The notes: generated by a model from the sequence alone, not told the origin. A DNA stretch of 64,000 bases from Proteus vulgaris (GCF_016239305.1 NZ_JAEHOQ010000018.1:1-64000); one strand, 5' to 3'. Counted from the first letter of the stretch, positions 50,877-59,495 are shown. Numbers and translations are program-made.

Positions 50877-51122
50877 ATGAACAATGAAATCCACTTTAAA
50901 TATTATGACATGGTAGAAGAGTATTCACTGGAATCAACCGATCCTGTTGCTGAGGCAGAAGAAGATGCGCTTGCTCTCTATTTTCAATTATTACTCACTC
51001 GATTGATGAATAACGAAGAAATTAGTGAATTGGCACAACAAGATATGGCAAAAGAAGCGGGTATTGATAAAAAACGCATTGACGATATCGCGATGTTTCT
51101 TAATCGCTGGGGTAATGAATAA
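50877..51122 (+). CDS. ymjA: YmjA, DUF2543 small protein
   Basis: 81-aa acidic protein matching E. coli YmjA (81 aa) over its length, with the block [17 protein letters not shown] in the middle and [11 protein letters not shown] at the C-terminus. Predicted helical and cytoplasmic. Function unknown. AGGGG precedes the ATG by about 9 nt. A hairpin at about 51127-51155 probably ends the transcript. Confidence 0.85.
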   Translation: MNNEIHFKYYDMVEEYSLESTDPVAEAEEDALALYFQLLLTRLMNNEEISELAQQDMAKEAGIDKKRIDDIAMFLNRWGNE

Positions 51123-51318
51123 CACGTATTGAGCTCATTAATTGTGGGCTCAATAATCTTTCAATTCACAAAAAACAACTCTGATCATACATAACTGTAT
51201 GATTTAACGTATACTCGTTATCTATTTTATTGCACATAAGTGCACGAAAAGAACTGACATGCTTTTGGGATGTTCGATCCTTTATCGGGTGTTTTATATT
51301 CAATTGGTTGGGTGAGAT

Positions 51319-52059
51319 ATGCTGGATTTCCTAAAGAATTATGACAATTTAACGATCAGCGAAAAAAAAGTATTAAAATATCTCACCGATAATATTGCGG
51401 ATATACCCTATTTAAATATTAATGATTTAGTTGCAAAAACCTTTGTATCAAAAACGGTGATCATTAATTTATCGCAAAAGTTAGGGTTTAGTGGATTTAA
51501 AGAGCTTAAATTCCAAATTAATAATTATATTTTGATGCAAAATAAAGTTGAGAAAACGAGTACAGCATCTTATAAAAAGCAATTAGAAAAAAATATTAAT
51601 AAAACATTTACTTTAATTAATGAAGAACAAATTCGGGAATGTGCGAAAACCTTACGTCACTCTAGGAATATTTTTATTGTTGCAAGAGGTACGAGTAAAG
51701 CAGTCGGTTATTATCTTGAACACCTTTTGTTTGCTTTAGGTCTACATTGCTTTTTTATTAATGATTACAACTTATCTGATTCATTTACTCGTCTTGTTAA
51801 TGAAGACGATACGGTTATCTTTATCTCACTTTCTGGTGGTACAAAGAAAATCATTGAGACAGCAAAAATCGTGCAATTAAAAGATGCCAATATTATTAGC
51901 ATGACAGCATTTAATACTAATGAATTAACCACTTATGCAACTCATGCTCTATTTTGTTTCGCTGATAATCATGATACAAAAAAAGATGATACTAAATCAC
52001 GTATTGGCTTTTTTATGCTGGTGGATTTACTGATAAATGAGCTAGAAACATTACTTTAA
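51319..52059 (+). CDS. RpiR/MurR-family transcriptional regulator
   Basis: 246-aa regulator: an N-terminal HTH_6 domain (about 1-75, including LVAKTFVSKTVIINLSQKLG) and a C-terminal SIS domain (about 100-235) with IFIVARGTSKAVGYYLEHLL and TVIFISLSGGTKKIIETAK. SIS domains of this family bind phosphosugars, so the effector is probably the phosphorylated substrate of the PTS gene that follows 318 bp downstream on the same strand. Activator or repressor cannot be told. Confidence 0.88.
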   Translation: MLDFLKNYDNLTISEKKVLKYLTDNIADIPYLNINDLVAKTFVSKTVIINLSQKLGFSGFKELKFQINNYILMQNKVEKTSTASYKKQLEKNINKTFTLINEEQIRECAKTLRHSRNIFIVARGTSKAVGYYLEHLLFALGLHCFFINDYNLSDSFTRLVNEDDTVIFISLSGGTKKIIETAKIVQLKDANIISMTAFNTNELTTYATHALFCFADNHDTKKDDTKSRIGFFMLVDLLINELETLL

Positions 52060-52199
52060 GTTCTAATAATTCTATTAGTTAAATGTTCTTTTTATTCTTC
52101 ATGTGTGAAAATTATTAATCTACCTGATTAAAATAAATATAAATTATTTTAAAATAACCTTTTTTTCAATATTAATATTAATATCTAGTATCAATCATC

Positions 52200-52217
52200 A
52201 TTTCTGAAATAAGAAAT
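52200..52217. promoter_or_regulatory. Inverted repeat upstream of PTS gene (site 1)
   Basis: ATTTCT-GAAATA-AGAAAT, perfect 6-bp arms, 160 bp before the PTS start. A candidate half of a paired operator for the RpiR regulator. Confidence 0.35.
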
Positions 52218-52252
52218 TGTTTATAATTATTAATTAAATTATTTATTAAAAA

Positions 52253-52276
52253 GACCTAGGTCATAAAAAATGACCT
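52253..52276. promoter_or_regulatory. Inverted repeat upstream of PTS gene (site 2)
   Basis: AGGTCAT-AAAAA-ATGACCT (52258-52276, perfect 7-bp arms) overlaps the palindrome GACCTAGGTC (52253-52262). About 100 bp before the PTS start, it is the best operator candidate for the RpiR regulator. The rest of the 52060-52377 gap is AT-rich without other features. Confidence 0.45.
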
Positions 52277-52377
52277 GAGATAATATTTAAAACCGCTACG
52301 TCATTCATTTCCTATAATCCCTAAGCTAGAGTACCTCGGTAATTCTTTTATATTCGAGAAGTCATAAGGAAACAAAT

Positions 52378-53934
52378 ATGGCCAGGAAAAAATTCAGCGA
52401 ATCTATTCAGCGCTTTGGTAGAACCCTACTTCTACCAATCGGTGTATTAGCACCTATCGGTATGATCTTGGGGATCAGTGGTGCTTTAGTTCAGTCTTAT
52501 ATGATTGCACGCTTTCCTTTCTTAGGAAATGAAACAGTCAATGCTTTATTAGTCAGTATCCGTTCTATTGCGGGTGTGGTGTTTGACAATATTCCACTTC
52601 TATTCGCAATGGGGGTGGCGTATGGAATGAGCCATAAAGATAAGGGGATCGCGGTCTTTGCCTCTGTAGTGGGCTATTTGACCTTGATAAGTACAATCAA
52701 TATCTGGTTGGTATTGACTGGAAAACTGGCTGATCCTGCCATTATGACGCAGGTTGGGCAAATCAAGGTTCTGGGTATACAAACCATGAATATTAGTGCC
52801 GCAGGGGGGATTATCACAGGATTAATCGCTGCATGGGCTACTGATAAATTCTATAACCTTGAATTACCAACAGCATTTGCTTTCTTTTCAGGGAAAAAAT
52901 CTGTCGCCATTATTATGGTCGGATTAATGATTGGTGTAGGTGCATTGCTACCATTTATTTGGGAAGTATTAGTCATGGGTTTAACTAAGCTCTCGGCTGT
53001 CTTCTTAAGTCCTGTTGGGCCTTTCTTTACCGCGGGTGGCGAGCGTCTATTTATTCCATTTGGTTTACACCACGTCTGGAACGTTCTGTTTAGATTTACC
53101 GAAGCTGGTGGCTCTTATGTGATTGAAGGACAAACCTATGTAGGCGTTGTTCCAGCAATGACAGAAGTATTATTTAACCAAGGGCCAAGTAGTGAATATT
53201 GGGCAATGATGCCAAGCCTGACACGTTTTATGGCTCAGCAACAAATGTTGGTTACGCTGTTCTTGTTCCCTGCGATTGCATTAGCAATTTATAAAACCTC
53301 GAAAAAAGAGAACCGCGCTGAAGTTAAATCGATGCTGGTGACAATGGTCTTAACCGCAATGTTAGGTAACGTGACCGAACCTCTTGAATTCACCTTCGTC
53401 TTTATTGCGCCGTTACTCTATTTAATTTACGCCATTATCGTGGGAATTGGTGCGGTTCTACTCTCTTTTGCTGGTGTTGCAATTGGTTATATCCGAGGCA
53501 CAGTCTTTGACTTCACCATCTTTGGCTTACTGTACGAACACACTAACTGGATCTTCCTCGTCATTATCGGTAGTGCACTTGCGGTTGTGACCTACTTCAT
53601 TTTCTACTGGGCTATCGTCAAATTTGATATCAAAACGCCAGGTAGAGAAGAATCAAGCAATATGAAAAATACGCTAATCAAAGAAAAACGTTATGGCGAA
53701 ATTGCAGAGATCTTAATCCAAGCGTTAGGTGGTAAACAAAATATCCGTAATGTTGATAACTGTATTACACGATTACGTATTGATATTAATGAAGTTAATC
53801 AAATAGATAAAGAATTAATGTTGGAGTCTGGATGTACAGCATTCTTCTTTCCGGCAGCAAACCATGTCCATGTCGTTTATGGCCCTAAAGTCGAATTTGT
53901 TCGCAATGCTGTTGATGAAGCAATGAAGAAATAA
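52378..53934 (+). CDS. PTS sugar transporter EIIBC (glucose/maltose family)
   Basis: 518-aa fused permease. The EIIC domain (about 1-410) has about ten membrane segments and the family motif TEPLEFTFVFIAPLLY near residue 339. After a linker, the EIIB domain (about 437-518) has the phosphorylated Cys in NVDNCITRLRIDINEV near 463. There is no EIIA domain here, so the protein probably uses the cell's glucose EIIA (Crr). It imports and phosphorylates a sugar or sugar derivative; the sequence is distant from MalX and PtsG, so the substrate is unknown. It leads a two-gene operon with the lyase. Confidence 0.88.
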   Translation: MARKKFSESIQRFGRTLLLPIGVLAPIGMILGISGALVQSYMIARFPFLGNETVNALLVSIRSIAGVVFDNIPLLFAMGVAYGMSHKDKGIAVFASVVGYLTLISTINIWLVLTGKLADPAIMTQVGQIKVLGIQTMNISAAGGIITGLIAAWATDKFYNLELPTAFAFFSGKKSVAIIMVGLMIGVGALLPFIWEVLVMGLTKLSAVFLSPVGPFFTAGGERLFIPFGLHHVWNVLFRFTEAGGSYVIEGQTYVGVVPAMTEVLFNQGPSSEYWAMMPSLTRFMAQQQMLVTLFLFPAIALAIYKTSKKENRAEVKSMLVTMVLTAMLGNVTEPLEFTFVFIAPLLYLIYAIIVGIGAVLLSFAGVAIGYIRGTVFDFTIFGLLYEHTNWIFLVIIGSALAVVTYFIFYWAIVKFDIKTPGREESSNMKNTLIKEKRYGEIAEILIQALGGKQNIRNVDNCITRLRIDINEVNQIDKELMLESGCTAFFFPAANHVHVVYGPKVEFVRNAVDEAMKK

Positions 53935-53942
53935 AAGGATAC

Positions 53943-55316
53943 ATGATGAGAGCGTTATACGATTCTAAAAGTAAAACAATCGACGATCGCGGTATAAAAA
54001 ATCTGCTGTCCAATGAAGCTAAATATTCAACTTGGTTGATGTTTGAAGCAATGTTAGCGCAAGCACAAGCTGAATACGGTTTTATTCCACAGTCTGCCGC
54101 AGATGAAATTAAAGAAAAGGCGATTATTGAGAATATCGATTTCGAAGAGATGAACCGCATTTATCAAAAAATCGGTCATGGCTTTGTGCCTTTCTTAAAA
54201 GTATTGGTGAATGCGTGCTCTGAAGAGAGCGGTAAATATGTGCACTATGGTATTACCACGCAAAATATACAGCAAAGTTCACAGCTGTATATGATGAAAA
54301 CAGTACACAATAAGTTCATGTTATTGTTAGGCGAAATTATTGAAAACTTATCTAATCTTGCTGAAAAAACAAAACATATGGTGATGGCAGGTAGAACGCA
54401 CGGTCGTCATGCTATTCCTATTACTTATGGGTACAAAGTTTCAGTATGGATCAGCGATTTTATTGATTGCTACCAACGAATGAAAGAATGCGAAAAGCGA
54501 GTATTCACCATTATGATGGGTGGCGCTGTAGGTGCTTTTAACTCAATGCCAGAAGTTGGAATGAAAGTACAAAAACGTGTCGCTGAATTAGTGGGTATGC
54601 AAGCAATGGAAGTGCCATCACGTAATCTAAGTACTCACAAATTAGAATATATGATGAACTTAGCACTGATGGCTAACATCTGCCATAAAATTGGTGAAGA
54701 AGTTTATAGTACAACATTGGAAGAAATTGCTGAGGTTTCTGAAGGGTTTACAAAAGGCACTGTGGGAAGTAGCACGATGCCCCATAAAATTAATCCAAAA
54801 TTAGCCAAAGGTATTATTGCTAACTCACAGAAACTGTACTCATTACCTAATGTAGGGATGTACTCTGCGGTAAGACCTTATGAAGGTGATAGCAGTTCTT
54901 ATATGTTATTCGATGGTTTAATTGAAGAATCGTTAGAACTTACAACCGAAATTTTGTTGAGAACGGAAGAGCTTTCAAGAACCATTGTTCCTCATGAAGA
55001 GAGAATGCTACATAACGTGATGAGAAATAAAGGTTTGGATAATACTGAATACGTTATGATGAAAATGGCTGAAAAATTAGGTAAAGATAAAGCACATTCA
55101 CTGTTATATGAAGAAGCCATTAAAACGGCAGCAGATGGTGAAGATTTTTATACTAACCTGATGAAAAATGACACCATTACAGCGGCCTTTAATGCCGATG
55201 AAATTAAGGCCATGCTTGATCCTCGTTCTTATATCGGTTTATCTGTTGAACTTGCGCAGAAAGAAGCAAAACGTGGGTTAGCGATTTCTCAAGAAATTAA
55301 ACAAAGCTATAAATAA
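53943..55316 (+). CDS. Adenylosuccinate lyase-like fumarase/aspartase-superfamily lyase
   Basis: 457-aa enzyme of the superfamily that cleaves C-N or C-O bonds with release of fumarate or another enoate. The signature is GSSTMPHKINPKLAKG near residue 278, with the catalytic Ser loop; the other conserved blocks are HYGITTQNIQQSSQ near 99 and AGRTHGRHAIPITYG near 149. In the last block Arg stands where most adenylosuccinate lyases have Gln (THGQ). The gene starts 8 nt after the PTS stop, with AAAGGA upstream, so it is cotranscribed and unlikely to be the housekeeping purB. The likely substrate is the phosphorylated PTS product, perhaps a sugar joined to aspartate or another amino acid; that is inference. 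Confidence 0.82.
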   Translation: MMRALYDSKSKTIDDRGIKNLLSNEAKYSTWLMFEAMLAQAQAEYGFIPQSAADEIKEKAIIENIDFEEMNRIYQKIGHGFVPFLKVLVNACSEESGKYVHYGITTQNIQQSSQLYMMKTVHNKFMLLLGEIIENLSNLAEKTKHMVMAGRTHGRHAIPITYGYKVSVWISDFIDCYQRMKECEKRVFTIMMGGAVGAFNSMPEVGMKVQKRVAELVGMQAMEVPSRNLSTHKLEYMMNLALMANICHKIGEEVYSTTLEEIAEVSEGFTKGTVGSSTMPHKINPKLAKGIIANSQKLYSLPNVGMYSAVRPYEGDSSSYMLFDGLIEESLELTTEILLRTEELSRTIVPHEERMLHNVMRNKGLDNTEYVMMKMAEKLGKDKAHSLLYEEAIKTAADGEDFYTNLMKNDTITAAFNADEIKAMLDPRSYIGLSVELAQKEAKRGLAISQEIKQSYK

Positions 55317-55357
55317 AGTCATCAAGTATCTATACATAAATCATTATCAGTTAAGTC

Positions 55358-55386
55358 AAGAGCCATTCAATTTGAGTGGCTCTTTT
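55358..55386. terminator. Bidirectional terminator, lyase / NSS transporter
   Basis: AAGAGCCATTCAA pairs with TTGAGTGGCTCTT (one G-U), followed by T residues, between converging genes. Confidence 0.75.
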
Positions 55387-55396
55387 TAGTTGATAA

Positions 55397-56713
55397 CTAA
55401 CCAATCAACCCATGTACTAAAATAATACCGATACAAATTGGGCCAATATAACGCCATACCAGTAATAAGCATTGACGTTTTAAGCCAGAGATATTGTCAG
55501 GAATTAATGCATTTGCTCTACGTGACCATCCAAAAATTAAACACATTGCAATACCAAATAAAGGCATCAGAATATTGGATGTCAGATAATCCAATAAATC
55601 AAAGACCGTTTTTCCTGCGAATGTCACATCACTCATTGGTCCAAAAGATAATGAGACAGGAATACCCATCAGCATGATCGACGCGGTTACTACTAATCCT
55701 GCACGACGACGTGTCCACTGAAAACGCATTTGCACATAAGCCACAATATGTTCCAGTAATGAAATAGCAGAGGTTAACGCCGCCATTAATAACAAGACGA
55801 AGAAAGTCACTGCTAAAATATTGCCACCAGGTAAGTTAGCAAAATAAACTGGCATGGTCATAAAAGTTAAACCAGGGCCAGCATTAGGCTCTAAGCCTGC
55901 GGCAGATAATGCAGGGAAAATCATTAATCCGGCAAGTACACACACCATACAAGATAAAATAACTACCCACATACTGGAGTTGGCGATCCCTTTGTTATCC
56001 GCTAAATAAGCACTGTAAGTGATATGAATACCTAAACCGATAGACAGTGAGAAGAAGGCTAAACCTAACGCATCCAATACACCTTGAGGGGTTAATTTAC
56101 TGAAATCAGGATATAAAAATAATTTTAAACCTTCAGAAGAACCCGGCAAACTAATACCAACAATAATCAATAAGATCATAATGATAAATAACATTGGCAT
56201 CATGATTTTAACGGCTTTTTCTAACCCTCGTTGTACGCCCGCTAAAACTACAAAACAGGTTAGTCCAGCAAAGGCAAGGTGAGCCAAAATAGGCCATAAA
56301 GGATTGCTAATAAAACGGGTAAAAATACCCGTCAATTCTGCGCTATCAGTGATATTTAGCTGGCCTGTTGCTGCCATAACGGTGTAGCCAATTGTCCAAC
56401 CACCGACAACACTATAGAAACTATAAATACACCAAGAACTGAAGACACCGATAACGCCAATAATGACCCAGTTACGTCCCATCATTTTTTTAAAGGCATT
56501 TACGGCTTCTGCGTGAGTGCTACTACCCAAGATATTTTCAGCCAGTAATACAGCAAGCCCGATAATGAAACTAAATAACAAAAAGACAATTAAGAATGCA
56601 CCGCCACCATTATTGGCTGCAACATAAGAAAACTTCCAAATAGCACCAATACCGATTGCAGAGCCTGCGGCTGCTAAGATATGGCCGACTCGTGATGTCC
56701 ATTGTTGGCTCAT
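55397..56713 (-). CDS. NSS (LeuT-type) sodium-dependent amino acid transporter
   Basis: 438-aa inner-membrane symporter with about 11 membrane segments. The Na+/substrate site of TM1 is visible as AAAGSAIGIGAIWKFSYVAANNGGGAF (as two parts, near residue 14), with the unwound GIGAIW core. TM6 has the SLSIGLGIHITYSAYL stretch near 222. The 11-helix form is common for bacterial MhsT/TnaT-type members. AGGAGG lies just before the ATG. A leucine-codon attenuator lies upstream, suggesting leucine or another hydrophobic amino acid as substrate; the family includes LeuT. A 35-codon ORF overlaps its start. Confidence 0.88.
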   Translation of the reverse strand: MSQQWTSRVGHILAAAGSAIGIGAIWKFSYVAANNGGGAFLIVFLLFSFIIGLAVLLAENILGSSTHAEAVNAFKKMMGRNWVIIGVIGVFSSWCIYSFYSVVGGWTIGYTVMAATGQLNITDSAELTGIFTRFISNPLWPILAHLAFAGLTCFVVLAGVQRGLEKAVKIMMPMLFIIMILLIIVGISLPGSSEGLKLFLYPDFSKLTPQGVLDALGLAFFSLSIGLGIHITYSAYLADNKGIANSSMWVVILSCMVCVLAGLMIFPALSAAGLEPNAGPGLTFMTMPVYFANLPGGNILAVTFFVLLLMAALTSAISLLEHIVAYVQMRFQWTRRRAGLVVTASIMLMGIPVSLSFGPMSDVTFAGKTVFDLLDYLTSNILMPLFGIAMCLIFGWSRRANALIPDNISGLKRQCLLLVWRYIGPICIGIILVHGLIG

Positions 56714-56817
56714 TTTGCCTCCTGTTTTATTTGGTCAGTTATGGAAGGCATTGCCATACAATTGTTTATTGAGAAGACGTTGTCACTCATCATCCTTATG
56801 GTAAAACTCAACATCAT
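56710..56817 (-). CDS. Candidate 35-aa upstream ORF coupled to NSS gene
   Basis: A Met-rich 35-codon frame beginning with tandem ATGs at 56817, preceded by AGGGGAG at 5 nt. Its TGA overlaps the transporter ATG (ATGA), so it could couple translation. The peptide has no membrane span, so it is not like the small MetS partner known for some NSS transporters. It may be a second leader or chance. Confidence 0.35.
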   Translation of the reverse strand: MMLSFTIRMMSDNVFSINNCMAMPSITDQIKQEAK

Positions 56818-56858
56818 AGAAACTCCCCTAAAAATAATTTCACCAGTAGGGGCACAAC

Positions 56859-56915
56859 AAAAAAAGCCACCTGACTGGTGGCTTTTGCAAAAAAATGAAC
56901 GCGCTTGGCCACCTA
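56859..56915 (-). promoter_or_regulatory. Leucine-type transcription attenuator (terminator and antiterminator)
   Basis: On the minus strand, segment 3 (56877-56886, AAAAGCCACC) and segment 4 (56862-56871, GGTGGCTTTT) form a 10-bp terminator with a U-run at 56859-56865. Segment 2 (56907-56915, TAGGTGGCC), which includes the leader-peptide stop codon, can pair through GGTGGC with segment 3 to block the terminator. Segment 2 can instead pair with segment 1 (56928-56939, GGCC and ACCTA) in a 9-bp hairpin with a 3-nt bulge. The Leu codons lie around segment 1. A ribosome stalled there would free segment 2 and allow readthrough. Confidence 0.7.
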
Positions 56916-56969
56916 ACGAAGGAGTAGTAGGTTTAGGCCTAGAAGTCGACTATTGGTGTTCATATTCAT
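56913..56969 (-). CDS. Leucine-rich leader peptide (18 aa)
   Basis: MNMNTNSRLLGLNLLLLR, stop TAG. Seven of 18 codons are Leu (CTT CTA, CTA, CTA CTA CTC CTT), four of them consecutive and three of the seven outside the CTG/TTA norm. Composition, length and position before a mutually exclusive hairpin set are those of amino-acid attenuation leader peptides such as LeuL, but no leu biosynthetic gene is here. The ribosome site is AAAGAG, about 8 nt upstream. Upstream to 57254 I see no other feature; promoters for this leader must lie at about 57000-57060. Confidence 0.7.
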   Translation of the reverse strand: MNMNTNSRLLGLNLLLLR

Positions 56970-57254
56970 CTTTTTGCTCTTTATTGAAATGGATATAATC
57001 GCCATGCAATATGAAATATTATTTTTCAAAATGCGCATTTGTTATTTATATCATAAATTCAAACCAAAGAAATAAAATTTATTAGAATTTAGTGTTAATT
57101 TTTATTGGCAAATGTTTTTTCGGTGCTAACGGTGAACGGGGTGATAAGTTATGGAGTTAATCTTATTGTGTAAGGTGGCATCGGCAAAAATGTCGAAACA
57201 ATAATTTAATATCAATTTATTTTTGTATCTAATTGATTAAATAGTAAAAATTAC

Positions 57255-57272
57255 TTGGCATAATTCCTGCTT
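57255..57272 (+). promoter_or_regulatory. Sigma-54 promoter of fdhF
   Basis: TTGGCATAATTCCTGCTT matches the -24/-12 sigma-54 promoter, with GG (57257-57258) and GC (57269-57270) exactly 10 bp apart. It lies 55 bp before the fdhF ATG. E. coli fdhF also has a sigma-54 promoter driven by formate-activated FhlA. A TGTCGAAACA at 57191-57200 could be part of an activator site, but I am not sure. Confidence 0.8.
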
Positions 57273-57326
57273 AGTTGAAAGTTCTTTATGACTCTTTTAC
57301 TCCCTAGTTAGGGGAAAGGATATCAA

Positions 57327-59495
57327 ATGAACAAAATCAACTCCGTCTGTCCTTACTGTGGCGCTGGCTGCAAAATCAATCTCTGTGTCGAAAATGGTCG
57401 CATAATCAAAGCTGAAGGTGCCAATGGTGTCACCAATCAAGGAGAACTTTGCTTAAAAGGGCTCTATGGTTGGGATTTTCTTAATGACAATAAATTGCTG
57501 ACAGCCAGAATTCATGAACCCATGATCCGCCGACAAAAAGGGGCTGATTTTGAAATTGTAAGTTGGAATGAAGCGATTCAATATACGGCAAAAAAATTAC
57601 TGGAAATAAAAGAAAAATACGGTGCAAAATCCATCATGTGCACTGGATCTTCTCGTGGTACAGGGAATGAAACCAACTTTGTGATGCAGAAATTTGTTCG
57701 CGCGGTATTAGGTAATAATAATGTCGATTGTTGTGCTCGTGTTTGTCATGGACCCTCTGTTGCAGGTTTACAAGAGACATTAGGCAATGGTGCCATGAGC
57801 AACTCTATTGCTGATATTGAAGATTCAGACTGCCTATTAGTCTTTGGTTATAACTGTGCTGACTCTCATCCAATTGTGGCACGCCGTGTGGTTAAAGCAA
57901 AACAAAAGGGTGCAAAAATAATCGTTTGTGATCCTCGTAAAATCGAAACGGCCAAAATTGCTAACCAATATTTACCATTAAAAAATGGTACTAATATGGC
58001 GTTAGTCAATGCATTTGCGTATACGCTGATTGATGAAGATCTTTATGATAAAGATTACGTCAGTCGCTATACCGAAGGTTTTGAAGAATATAAAAAACAA
58101 CTCGCAGACTATAGCCCAGAAGCGGTGCAAGATATTGTCGGTATCCCAGCAATTGAAATCCGTAAAGCAATGCGCACTTATGCGGGCGCTAAAACCGCCA
58201 CAATTATGTGGGGAATGGGTGTCACACAATTTGGTCAAGCGGTTGATGTGGTAAAAGGCTTATCTGGCCTTGCACTATTAACAGGTAATTTAGGTAAACC
58301 GCATGTTGGTGTTGCCCCTGTTCGCGGACAAAATAATGTTCAGGGTGCCTGTGATATGGGGGTTTTACCTAATATGTTCCCAGGATACCAATATGTCACT
58401 GATGAAGAAACACGTAAAAAATTTGCTCAAGCGTGGAATATTCCGGTTGAACAACTTGATCCTGAAGTGGGATATCGGATTACTGAAGTACCGCATTTAG
58501 CCATTGAAGGCAAAGTGAAAGCTTACTACATCATGGGCGAAGATCCACTCCAAACAGAGGCGGATTTAGGTTTAGTGAGAAAAGGCTTTGAAGCGCTCGA
58601 TTTTGTCGTGGTTCAAGACATCTTTATGACCAAAACTGCAGAGCAAGCTGACGTGATTTTACCTTCAACTAGTTGGGGGGAACATGCAGGTATCTTTACT
58701 TGTGCCGATAGAGGATTCCAACGTTTTGAAAAAGCCATTGAAGCGCGTGGTAATGTAAAACGTGACTGGGAAATCATTAGCTTATTAGCCACAGAAATGG
58801 GCTACCCGATGTCTTATGAAAATAACGAAGAAATCTGGAATGAAGTCAGAGCATTATGCCCACTGTTCTTTGGTGTCACTTATGAAAAACTAGCAGGTTT
58901 AGCCCATATTCAATGGCCTTGTACTGATATTGAAGATAAAGGGACACCTTATTTATATTCAGGTAACCAATTCACCACACCATCAGGCAAAGGTCAGTTG
59001 TTCGCGACACCATGGCGAGCACCAGCTGAATTACCCGATGCTGATTATCCAATGATTTTATCTACAGTGCGTGAAGTGGGGCATTATTCTTGTCGCTCTA
59101 TGACGGGTAATTGTAAAGCATTGGCGTCACTTGCGGATGAACCGGGTTATGTTCAAGTTCACCCAGAGATTGCTAAAGAAGCAGGTATTCGTGATCAAGA
59201 AATTGTTTGGGTTGAATCACGTCGAGGTAAAGTGATGTCTCGTTGCAATGTGAATGAGACAATCAACAAGCAAGCGATTTATATGACTTATCAATGGTGG
59301 ATTGGGGCATGTAATGAATTGACTCAAGATAATCTTGATCCTGTTTCAAAAACACCTGAAACCAAATATTGTGCGGCTAAAGTGATTAAAATTGAGGATC
59401 AAAAATGGGCGGAAAGCCAAGTTTCTCAGCATTATCATACAATGAGAAGTCGCTTAATTAATTTAGTGGAGCAAGCAAAAACCGCAGCACATTAA
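57327..59495 (+). CDS. fdhF: Formate dehydrogenase H, cysteine form
   Basis: 722-aa molybdopterin enzyme oxidizing formate to CO2 for formate hydrogenlyase. The [4Fe-4S] site is CPYCGAGCKI (Cys 8, 11, 15) and GELCLKG near 43. The Mo ligand at residue 140 is Cys (TGT, 57744-57746, in CARVCHGPSVAG), where E. coli FdhF has selenocysteine. The neighbouring His and the C-terminal VREVGHYSCRSMTGNC block are conserved. E. coli FdhF is 715 aa. It has a sigma-54 promoter upstream and stands alone, with a terminator at 59518. The FDH identity is clear; kinetics of a Cys form would be expected to be slower. Confidence 0.93.
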   Translation: MNKINSVCPYCGAGCKINLCVENGRIIKAEGANGVTNQGELCLKGLYGWDFLNDNKLLTARIHEPMIRRQKGADFEIVSWNEAIQYTAKKLLEIKEKYGAKSIMCTGSSRGTGNETNFVMQKFVRAVLGNNNVDCCARVCHGPSVAGLQETLGNGAMSNSIADIEDSDCLLVFGYNCADSHPIVARRVVKAKQKGAKIIVCDPRKIETAKIANQYLPLKNGTNMALVNAFAYTLIDEDLYDKDYVSRYTEGFEEYKKQLADYSPEAVQDIVGIPAIEIRKAMRTYAGAKTATIMWGMGVTQFGQAVDVVKGLSGLALLTGNLGKPHVGVAPVRGQNNVQGACDMGVLPNMFPGYQYVTDEETRKKFAQAWNIPVEQLDPEVGYRITEVPHLAIEGKVKAYYIMGEDPLQTEADLGLVRKGFEALDFVVVQDIFMTKTAEQADVILPSTSWGEHAGIFTCADRGFQRFEKAIEARGNVKRDWEIISLLATEMGYPMSYENNEEIWNEVRALCPLFFGVTYEKLAGLAHIQWPCTDIEDKGTPYLYSGNQFTTPSGKGQLFATPWRAPAELPDADYPMILSTVREVGHYSCRSMTGNCKALASLADEPGYVQVHPEIAKEAGIRDQEIVWVESRRGKVMSRCNVNETINKQAIYMTYQWWIGACNELTQDNLDPVSKTPETKYCAAKVIKIEDQKWAESQVSQHYHTMRSRLINLVEQAKTAAH

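Noticed and set aside
53943..55316. Calling the lyase purB
   Set aside because: It sits in a PTS operon 8 nt behind the permease gene and differs in the THGR motif; purB normally lies by mnmA/hflD in enterobacteria.
56702..56998. 98-codon plus-strand frame opposite the NSS leader
   Set aside because: It is antisense to the attenuator and leader peptide; the hairpin and Leu codons make sense only on the minus strand.
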